A stretch of DNA of 64,000 nucleotides from assembly GCA_963843315.1 (NCBI GenBank), contig CAWJJU010000001.1, positions 62,001-126,000 of the forward strand, given 5' to 3'. A program made the position numbers and the translations under genes. Of the stretch, positions 1-6,243 are shown piece after piece. The notes beneath the pieces are model-generated. The model had not been told where the DNA came from. It worked only from the letters and a program-made list of their open reading frames with translations, and did not search any database. This DNA comes from JAWVFM01 sp963843315 (GTDB lineage Bacteria; Actinomycetota; Thermoleophilia; Solirubrobacterales; 70-9). How positions within the stretch are numbered: position 1 is the first letter of the stretch; each line of letters starts with the position of its first letter.

Positions 1-301
1 CGAACGTCGAGCCGCCGCTGGCCTGCTCGATGCCCCGGGCGGTCTGCGGGGTGATCTGCATGAGGCCGATCGCCCCCGCGTTGGAGGTCTGGTCGACGAA
101 ACGCGATTCCGCGTAGATCACGGCGGCCACGAGCGCGGGATCGAGGCCCTTGTCGTCGGCCTGCTGGCGAATTATGTCCTCGTGCTGGAGGGGAAGGGTG
201 ATGTCGCGCAGCGCCTGGTCGACGTCGAGCCGGCCGATGACGATCGCGACCACGCCTCCCACGATCGCCGCGAGGCCGATCCGCACCAGGATGTGCCTCA
301 T
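1..301 (-). CDS. Lytic transglycosylase (SLT domain), partial
   Basis: Only the N-terminal ~100 codons are in the window; the gene runs off the left edge. The product starts with a short hydrophobic anchor (ILVRIGLAAIVGGVVAIVIG) and then shows the Slt-type lysozyme-like fold signature: DPALVAAVIYAESRF, containing the catalytic glutamate in the AESRF motif, followed by SNAGAIGLMQITPQTA, a hallmark of soluble lytic transglycosylases that cleave peptidoglycan with 1,6-anhydromuramic acid formation. The ATG overlaps the coaE stop by 3 bases, so it is probably translated with rpsA-coaE. The membrane anchor suggests action outside the membrane. The family assignment is firm; the substrate role is from family knowledge. 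Confidence 0.85.
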   Translation of the reverse strand, partial: MRHILVRIGLAAIVGGVVAIVIGRLDVDQALRDITLPLQHEDIIRQQADDKGLDPALVAAVIYAESRFVDQTSNAGAIGLMQITPQTARGIEQASGGSTF

Positions 302-876
302 CGCCCGAGCGCTGCCAGCGTCGGCATGAGGTCGGCGAGGGCGGCCTGCAGCTCGCCCCGCGAACCGTGATTCGCGACGACGTACGTCGCTCGCGCCTCC
401 TTCTCGTGCGGCGGCAGCTGGCGGCCGTGGCGCTCGCCCACCAGGTCCGTGCCGCGGGCGGCGGCGCGCGCCTCGCGGACGTGGTCGGGCGCAGAGATGA
501 CGATGGTCGCGTCGAAGGTGCCCTCAATGCCCGTCTCGAAGAGCAGCGGGACCTCGACCACCGCCACCTCCGTGCCGGGGGGCAGCTCCGTCGTCCAGCG
601 GGCGATCCACTCGCCCACGAGCGGATGGAGCAGGGACTCGAGCCAGGCGAGCTCGCCGGGGTCCCCGAACACACGGGCGCCGATCACGCCGCGGTCGGCG
701 CTGCCCTCAGGGGCAACCTCCGGTCCCCAGCGGTCAGTGAGCTTCGTCACCACGGGCTCATGATCGAGGAGCTGGTGGACGACAGCATCGCTCGAGATCG
801 TCGCCGCGCCCAGGCGGTCAAAAGCGTCCAGGGCCGCTGACTTGCCGGCCGCGATCGCTCCGGTCAGGCCGATCAT
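298..876 (-). CDS. coaE: Dephospho-CoA kinase CoaE
   Basis: 192-residue P-loop kinase catalysing the last step of coenzyme A synthesis (dephospho-CoA + ATP to CoA). The N-terminus has IGLTGAIAAGKS (Walker A), then the family motifs ISSDAVVHQLL and, mid-protein, VVEVPLLFETG, typical of CoaE. Start chosen at the ATG directly before IGLTG; a GTG at 918, 10 nt after the rpsA stop, would add 14 residues of low-complexity sequence and is less like the family. It lies downstream of rpsA, as in many actinobacteria, and its stop overlaps the start of the transglycosylase gene. Confidence 0.93.
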   Translation of the reverse strand: MIGLTGAIAAGKSAALDAFDRLGAATISSDAVVHQLLDHEPVVTKLTDRWGPEVAPEGSADRGVIGARVFGDPGELAWLESLLHPLVGEWIARWTTELPPGTEVAVVEVPLLFETGIEGTFDATIVISAPDHVREARAAARGTDLVGERHGRQLPPHEKEARATYVVANHGSRGELQAALADLMPTLAALGR

Positions 877-928
877 CGCGGGCCTGCCGCCGCCGCTGGG
901 GGAGTTCGGCGGCAGCACCGCCGGACCC

Positions 929-2305
929 TCAGGCGTCCGGGGAGGACTCGTCGGCTTCGGGGGTCTCCGCGGGGGCCTCGGAGGAGGCCTCAGGAGCGGC
1001 CTCGGAGGGATCCTCGGGGGCCGGCTCGGAGGGGGCCTCGGGGCGCTGGAGGGGGCCGGGGAAGGCCTCGTCGGAGTCGACGAGGGCGGGGCCCTCGTCG
1101 GCGGCCTCTTCGGCGATCGCGTCGGTGAGCTCCTGCGGGATGAGGTCGCGGAGCGGCAGGTTCTGAGTGGGCTGGGCGCGCTTGATCGACAGCGAGATGC
1201 GGCGGCGGCTCTCGTCGATCTCGAGGATCCGCACCCAGGTGTCCTCGCCCGGCTGCACGACCTCCGCGGGGTTCTCCACGTGGTGGTCGGCGAGCTCCGA
1301 GATGTGGACGAGGCCCTCGACGCCCGGGACGACCTCCACGAAGGCGCCGAAGGCGACCACCTTGGTGACCTTGCCCTCCAGCGCGTCGCCCTGCTTGTAC
1401 TCGTTGAGGACCTTCTGCCACGGGTCCTCCTGGGTCTGCTTGAGACCCAGCGAGATCCGCTGGCGGTCGCGATCGATGTCGAGCACCTTCACGCGAACCG
1501 TGTCGCCCACGGAGAGGATCTCCGAGGGGTGGTTGACGTGGCTCCAGGAGAGCTCGGAGATGTGAATCAGGCCGTCGATGCCCTCCAGGTCCACGAACGC
1601 GCCGAAGTCGACGATGTTGGAGATCTTGCCCTCCACGACCATGCCCGGCTCCAGGCGGCCGAGAATCTGCTCGCGGACCTCCTTGCGCTCCTCCTCGAGG
1701 ACGGCGCGACGGGAGAGGACCACGTTGTTGCGACTGCGGTTCAGCTCGATGACCTTGCACTCGAGCGTCTGGCCGCGGAAGTCGTCGAGGTTGTGGACGC
1801 GGCGGATGTCCACGAGCGAGGCAGGCAGGAAGCCGCGAACGCCGAGGTCGATGATCAGGCCGCCCTTGACGACCTCGATCACGAGCCCGTCGATGGGCTC
1901 GCCGGATTCGGCGGCCTGCTCGATCTTCCGCCAGGCCTTCTCGAAGCGCGCGCGCTTCTTGGAGAGGACGAGGCGGCCCTCCTGGTCCTCCTTGGTGAGG
2001 ACGAGGGCGTCGACCATCTCGCCGAGCGACACCTCGTCGGCCGGGTCGACCGAGCGGCGAATCGAAAGCTCGTTGTTGGGGATGACCCCTTCCGACTTGT
2101 AGCCGATGTCGACGAGGACCTCGTCCTTGTCGATGCGGACGACCTCGCCGCTGACGACGTCGCCTTCCGCGAAGGGCTTGATGGTGGCGGCGTAGTTCGG
2201 GACGAGCTGGCCGTCGACCTCGATCATGTAGTCGTCGCCGAGCGACGGCGGGCCCGCGACCGTCGCGGTCGCGGTCGCCTCTGTGGGTGTCTCGGTTGCG
2301 GACAA
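929..2305 (-). CDS. rpsA: 30S ribosomal protein bS1
   Basis: mRNA-binding protein of the small ribosomal subunit. Four S1 (OB-fold) repeats are visible: repeat 1 around GDVVSGEVVRIDKDEVLVDI, repeat 2 around VVKGGLIIDLGVRGFLPASL, and the two canonical repeats 3 and 4 with VDFGAFVDL...GLIHISELS and VAFGAFVEV...GLVHISELA. The short four-repeat form fits actinobacteria and Firmicutes rather than the six-repeat proteobacterial form. An acidic Pro/Glu/Ala tail of about 60 residues follows repeat 4. The start is unclear: TTG at 2305 gives a leader SATETPTEATATA; the first ATG at 2227 also precedes repeat 1. Neither has a clear ribosome binding site. The gene is divergent from the flavoprotein only 38 bp away. 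Confidence 0.92.
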   Translation of the reverse strand: MSATETPTEATATATVAGPPSLGDDYMIEVDGQLVPNYAATIKPFAEGDVVSGEVVRIDKDEVLVDIGYKSEGVIPNNELSIRRSVDPADEVSLGEMVDALVLTKEDQEGRLVLSKKRARFEKAWRKIEQAAESGEPIDGLVIEVVKGGLIIDLGVRGFLPASLVDIRRVHNLDDFRGQTLECKVIELNRSRNNVVLSRRAVLEEERKEVREQILGRLEPGMVVEGKISNIVDFGAFVDLEGIDGLIHISELSWSHVNHPSEILSVGDTVRVKVLDIDRDRQRISLGLKQTQEDPWQKVLNEYKQGDALEGKVTKVVAFGAFVEVVPGVEGLVHISELADHHVENPAEVVQPGEDTWVRILEIDESRRRISLSIKRAQPTQNLPLRDLIPQELTDAIAEEAADEGPALVDSDEAFPGPLQRPEAPSEPAPEDPSEAAPEASSEAPAETPEADESSPDA

Positions 2306-2343
2306 GACTGGGTAGTTTGGCAGAACGGCTACCCTCGCCGCCG

Positions 2344-3499
2344 ATGCCCACGCGAAGCACCAAGCGCGGAGCCGAGAGGACCCCAATCGACGCCGACGCG
2401 GACGTCCTGGTCTGCGGAGCGAGCTTCGCCGGCCTGGCCGTCGCGAGGGAGCTGGCGGGCGCCGGAGCGAAGGTGATGGTGGTCGATCGCTACGACGTCG
2501 GCGAGCGCCAGACGTCGGCCTGCGCGGCGCCAACCGGAGTGGCTTCACGCCCTCGGCCTCGAGGCGTCGATTCGCCAGACGTTCGACACCCTGGTGATCC
2601 ACACCCCCCATACCCGCGCCGACATGCACCTGCCATGGACCTTCTCCACCTTCGACTACCACGAGCTGTGCGACCTGCTCTTCGCCCAGGCCGACGCCGA
2701 GTTCGAGACGGCGAAGGTCGAGGGCAGAGCGGCCGGCACGCGGCAGCCGGCTGGCGGTCAGGGCTCGATCGCGGTCGCCACCGACAGAGGTGAGATTCGG
2801 GCTCCGTTCGTGGTCGATGCCCTCGGCTGGCGGCGGGTGCTGGGCTCCGGCGGCTACCAGCCGCCGGGTGCGCCGCTCTCGCGCGGGCTCGAGGTGCATC
2901 CGCACGGCGACTCGGAGGAGCTCGAGATCTGGATCGACCGCTCCTACGTGCCCGCGGGCTACGGCTGGAGCTTTCCGGCCGGCGGCGAGGTGAGGGTCGG
3001 CGTGGGGTCGTTCGACCCCCGCTTCCACGTGAAGGAGCCCACGGTGCGCCTGGCGCACGACCTCGATCGTGACCCCGTGCGCTACCAGGGCAACTGGATC
3101 CCCCACAAGCTGAGGCAGGCTACCGACGGCGGCGTCTTCTTCGCCGGCGACTCCGCCGGCCACTGCCTGCCGCTCACCGCCGAGGGCATCCGTACCGCCC
3201 TCTACTTCGGCATTGCCTGCGGCCGCGAGATCCGTTCCGCGCTCGCAGGCGAGATCGACCGGACCGAGGCGCTCGCCCGCTACGGCGCGTTCTCGGCGCA
3301 GCACGAGCGGAAGTTCCGCTGGATGCTGCGCGTCCAGCGCACCGTGCCGAGGATCGCGCCAAGGGCGCTCGGGCGAGCGATCTCGCTGATGAGCTCGGAG
3401 CGCTTCGTGCGGTGGTCGTTCAACCACTACCTCGAGATCGCCCCGCCCCGCTTCGCCGAGGCGGCTCGCCGGCCGCAGCCTGCCCTCGCGACCGCGTAA
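2344..3499 (+). CDS. Geranylgeranyl-reductase-family FAD oxidoreductase (one-base frameshift)
   Basis: FAD-dependent oxidoreductase of the geranylgeranyl reductase/halogenase-like group, ~384 residues. N-terminus: Rossmann motif VLVCGASFAGLAVARELAGA with acidic strand end VVDRY. C-terminal half: FFAGDSAGHCLPLTAEGIR, the second FAD-binding motif (GDSAG) seen in isoprenoid-chain reductases. The frame changes from 1 to 2 near 2532-2540: reading across it restores PTEWLHALGLEASIRQTF, so one extra base is present in CCAACCGGAGTGG. A substrate such as a menaquinone or lipid prenyl chain is plausible but not shown by the sequence. Starts with ATG 38 bp from divergent rpsA. Confidence 0.82.
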
Positions 3500-3508
3500 T
3501 AGTCGAGA

Positions 3509-3565
3509 GGGGTCTGACCCTTGTAAACGTGAGGCCGGAACTCTCAACCAGGAGGGTCTGACCCC
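3509..3565. repeat. Pair of GGGGTCTGACCCC palindromes
   Basis: Two copies of the palindrome GGGTCTGACCC (3509-3520 and 3554-3565) with start-to-start spacing of 45 bp, filling the 74-bp gap between the convergent flavoprotein and YdcZ-like genes. The same palindrome, also in pairs, recurs at 49000-49060 and 62383-62431. It is the size of a small REP-like element. No transposase is in the window. Confidence 0.75.
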
Positions 3566-3573
3566 TCAGAGAA

Positions 3574-4011
3574 TCACCTAATGATCAGGAAGGTGCCCGC
3601 GAGCAGCAGGGCGATGCCGGCGAGCCGCGACGCGGTGAGCGCGGTGCGCTCGAGACCGAGCACCCCGAGCCTGTCGATCACGACAGCTGTGGTGAGCTGG
3701 CCCGTGATCGTCGCCGCGGCCACGCCGCCCGCGCCGATCGACTTCACCGAGACGAGGGCGACGGTCACGTAGGCGGCCCCGAGGATGCCCCCGATCAGGT
3801 AATAGGCGCGGACGTCGAACGTCGAGCCCAGTCCGCCCGTATCCCCGGTCAGGACGACGATGAGGAGAAGGACGACCGTCCCGACGAGAAACGACACGAA
3901 GGCCGCCGGGAGGCTGCCGGTCGCGCGCCCGAGCTGCGCGTTGATCGGCGCCTGCAGGGCGATGAGGCCGCCGACGAGTGCGGTAAGAAGGACCGCGAGT
4001 CCCCTGTCCAT
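3574..4011 (-). CDS. YdcZ/DUF606-family DMT-superfamily membrane protein
   Basis: 145-residue integral membrane protein with about five hydrophobic segments. The opening GLAVLLTALVGGLIALQAPI followed by NAQLGRATGSLPAAFVSFLVG is the DUF606 (YdcZ) signature, a half-size member of the drug/metabolite transporter superfamily thought to work as a dimer. The substrate is unknown. It is a monocistronic minus-strand gene, divergent from the ECF sigma gene and convergent with the flavoprotein. Confidence 0.82.
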   Translation of the reverse strand: MDRGLAVLLTALVGGLIALQAPINAQLGRATGSLPAAFVSFLVGTVVLLLIVVLTGDTGGLGSTFDVRAYYLIGGILGAAYVTVALVSVKSIGAGGVAAATITGQLTTAVVIDRLGVLGLERTALTASRLAGIALLLAGTFLIIR

Positions 4012-4054
4012 CGGCAGGCCACTCTAGTCGAGGGGCACCGTCGTGCGCCGCGAT

Positions 4055-4080
4055 CGTGATCTTCGCCCCGGCACCGGGTT
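4055..4080 (+). promoter_or_regulatory. Putative ECF promoter upstream of the sigma gene
   Basis: CGTGATCTTCG at 4055-4065, then 9 nt, then CGGGTT at 4075-4080. The identical arrangement (same 9-nt gap) occurs at 5457-5482 before the neighbouring secreted protein gene. This is about 80 nt before the sigma-factor ATG. A shared two-block motif before a sigma gene and its neighbour is what an autoregulated ECF promoter would look like; the spacing between blocks is shorter than in classical ECF promoters, so the exact -35/-10 assignment is uncertain. Confidence 0.45.
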
Positions 4081-4157
4081 ACGGAAACGGAGCCTCGCTT
4101 GGCAAATCGCCGGAGATGGCTTGAGCAATGGGCCCAGCATGACGATGAGGACATGAG

Positions 4158-5426
4158 ATGAGCGCACGGACCACGCCGCGGCCGCTGGCCGGGATCGTCC
4201 TCAGGACCCAGCCCGACTCCCGCCTCGTGAGCCTCTTCCGGGAAGGCCATGCGTGCGCATTCGACGAGATCGTCCGCCGCTACCGCCCGGCGCTCGTCGG
4301 CTTCGCCGCGGGCATCGTCCCCCGCCACCAGGCCGAGGACGTCGTGCAGGAGTCGCTCGTCCGGGCGCACGCCGCGCTGGCGGGCGAGAATGAGATCGAA
4401 GTCCGGCCCTGGCTGTACACCATCGTTCGCAACCGGGCCCTGAACGCGGTCCGCGACGCCCGTCACCACGAGCACCTCTCCGAGGACTACGACGGCGTCC
4501 CCCAGCCCCCTGACGTCTTCAACCGGCGCGAGGAGGTCAAGGGTCTCGTCTCGCGCCTCAAGGGCCTTCCCGACCAGCAGCGCGAGGCCATCGTCAAGCG
4601 CGAGCTCGAGGGGCGCAGTCACGAAGAGATCGCGCTGGCGATCGGAGCGACGCCGGGAGCGGTCCGCGGGCTGATCTTCCGCGCTCGCGAGGGCCTGCGG
4701 GCGGTCGGCGGGTTCGTCATTCCCTCGACGCTGCTGGAGTCGGCAGTGAGCTCGCCGGGCACCACCGGGGCGATCGGCGGCGTCGCCGCCGGCGGCGGGG
4801 CCTCGCTGCTCCTGAAGGCCGGAGTGGCGGCGACCGTTGGCGTCATCGCCGTGGGGTCGGGAATCGCACTGCACCGGGGCTCCAGGCACGGCGGGACAAC
4901 CGCGGTGGCGAGCGAACCCCATGGCGCCGGGCATGCGCTCGGGGGCAAGCATGGGCGCACTGCGACCGTGCACGAAAGCGCGGACGTCTTCAGGCCGGCC
5001 AAGGCGGGCGTCTCCAGGGATTCGAGCGGCTCGGGCGACTCGCACGGAGGGTCGAGCTCCGGCGGGCCCGGTCCGTCGGCGCCGAGCCAGTCTTCGGGCG
5101 AGGGCAGCTCGGGCTCCTCGACCTCCACCGGATCCTCCGGCGACGGAGGCGGCGGGTCGAGCGGCGGCTCCCACGGCGGCAGCAGCGGACCCGGATCCGG
5201 GTCGGGCTCGGACGACGGTGGTGGCTCCGGCGACGACGGCGGCACCAGCGGCAGCGGCTCCGACGACGGCGACCCCCACGGAGGCGGCGGCACGAGCGGC
5301 GGCGGTGACGGCGGCGACACCACGGGCACCGGCGACACGAGCGGCAGCGACAGTGGAGGCGACGACGAGGGCAGCTCCGGCGGCGGCTCGGACGACGGCT
5401 TGACTTCGCCTCCCACCGACGGCTGA
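4158..5426 (+). CDS. ECF-type RNA polymerase sigma factor with C-terminal membrane anchor and Gly/Ser/Asp-rich tail
   Basis: 422 residues. Residues ~20-90 are sigma region 2 (FDEIVRRYRPALVGFAAGIV, QAEDVVQESLVRAH, RPWLYTIVRNRALNAVRD). Residues ~125-180 are region 4 (LPDQQREAIVKRELEGRSHE, GATPGAVRGLIFRAREGL). After a short linker comes one hydrophobic segment (~LLLKAGVAATVGVIAVGSGI), then about 180 residues dominated by Gly, Ser, Asp and Pro. This predicts a sigma factor tethered to the membrane with the tail outside. No anti-sigma gene is adjacent, so the tail itself may play that part (inference). GAGGA lies about 6 nt before the ATG. The next gene downstream shares its upstream motif. Confidence 0.88.
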   Translation: MSARTTPRPLAGIVLRTQPDSRLVSLFREGHACAFDEIVRRYRPALVGFAAGIVPRHQAEDVVQESLVRAHAALAGENEIEVRPWLYTIVRNRALNAVRDARHHEHLSEDYDGVPQPPDVFNRREEVKGLVSRLKGLPDQQREAIVKRELEGRSHEEIALAIGATPGAVRGLIFRAREGLRAVGGFVIPSTLLESAVSSPGTTGAIGGVAAGGGASLLLKAGVAATVGVIAVGSGIALHRGSRHGGTTAVASEPHGAGHALGGKHGRTATVHESADVFRPAKAGVSRDSSGSGDSHGGSSSGGPGPSAPSQSSGEGSSGSSTSTGSSGDGGGGSSGGSHGGSSGPGSGSGSDDGGGSGDDGGTSGSGSDDGDPHGGGGTSGGGDGGDTTGTGDTSGSDSGGDDEGSSGGGSDDGLTSPPTDG

Positions 5427-5456
5427 CAGACATTCGTCCAGGCGCCTCGCCGCGCC

Positions 5457-5482
5457 GTGATCTTCGCTCGCCGGTCGGGTTC
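5457..5482 (+). promoter_or_regulatory. Putative ECF promoter upstream of the secreted Ca-repeat protein
   Basis: CGTGATCTTCG (5457-5467), 9 nt, CGGGTT (5477-5482), matching 4055-4080 in both blocks and spacing while the gap sequence differs. It lies 38 nt before the ATG of the downstream gene, a plausible promoter distance. Confidence 0.45.
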
Positions 5483-5519
5483 CATCCACGAACCACAACC
5501 AACCCCTTTGGAGGAATAG

Positions 5520-6176
5520 ATGGGAACCAGGAAGGGACTTATCCGAGCCCTCGTCATCGCAGCACTCGGTGTGGCCGCGCTGATGATTCCGAGCGTTGCC
5601 TCGGCGGCGAAGGACCGCAACCACGATCGGATCCCCGACAAGTGGGAGAAGCGGCACGGCCTGAGCCTTCACAAGAACCAGGCTCATCGCAACCAGGACC
5701 GCGACCGCCTCAACAATCGCCAGGAGTTCAAGGCGGGCGACGACCCGCTCGACCCGGACTCCAACAACGACGGCGTCGAGGACGGCGCCGACGGCGCCGG
5801 CACGATCGCCTCGTTCGACGGCACGACGCTCGTCATCAACCTGTTCGGCGGCTCGAGCGTGACCGGCCAGGTCACGGATCAGACCGAGATCAGGTGCGAC
5901 AACGGCGACGACCAGGGCGACGAGGACAACGACGGCGAGGGCGGCGGCGACAACTCCGGGTCCGGCGGCGGCGACAAGGGCGCGACCGCCTCGTCCGATG
6001 ACGACAGCGGCGGTGACCAGGGCGACGACAGCGAGGGCAGCGACGACGGGCAGGTGTGCACGACGGCCGACCTCGTCGAGGGCGCCACGGTCCAGGAGGC
6101 CGAGCTCGACGACACGGGCACCGTGTTCGAGCACATCGACCTCATGACCGGCAACAACGACCTCGTCGACGACTGA
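5520..6176 (+). CDS. Secreted protein with thrombospondin type 3-like calcium-binding repeats
   Basis: 218 residues with a clear signal peptide (basic MGTRKG, hydrophobic LVIAALGVAALMIPSV, cleavage after ASA). Residues ~30-90 hold Asp-rich repeats DRNHDRIPDKWE, NQDRDRLNNRQEF and DPDSNNDGVEDG, the thrombospondin type 3/dockerin-like calcium-binding pattern. A β-rich segment GTIASFDGTTLVINLFGG follows, resembling a small OB-like (DUF5666-type) domain split by an Asp/Gly/Ser linker and resuming at VEGATVQEAELDDTG. A strong ribosome site (GGAGGAATAG) precedes the ATG. It probably works at the cell surface and is likely controlled by the adjacent sigma factor, whose upstream motif it shares. Confidence 0.75.
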   Translation: MGTRKGLIRALVIAALGVAALMIPSVASAAKDRNHDRIPDKWEKRHGLSLHKNQAHRNQDRDRLNNRQEFKAGDDPLDPDSNNDGVEDGADGAGTIASFDGTTLVINLFGGSSVTGQVTDQTEIRCDNGDDQGDEDNDGEGGGDNSGSGGGDKGATASSDDDSGGDQGDDSEGSDDGQVCTTADLVEGATVQEAELDDTGTVFEHIDLMTGNNDLVDD

Positions 6177-6243
6177 GGTTCCTCCACACGAGCAGCGACG
6201 GGGGCGGTCCGGGCGGGCCGCCCCCTCGCGTTTCCAGGGCCCG

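Noticed and set aside
842..2476. Long open frames antisense to rpsA, polA, leuS, trp and other genes
   Set aside because: In ~70 % GC DNA the frame opposite a real gene stays open because stop codons are rare; these products are low-complexity Arg/Gly/Ala/Asp and lack motifs, while the opposite strand encodes well-known proteins.
2344..3499. Flavoprotein as a pseudogene
   Set aside because: A single one-base slip with intact motifs on both sides, like the slips in essential lepA and leuS, points to sequence error.
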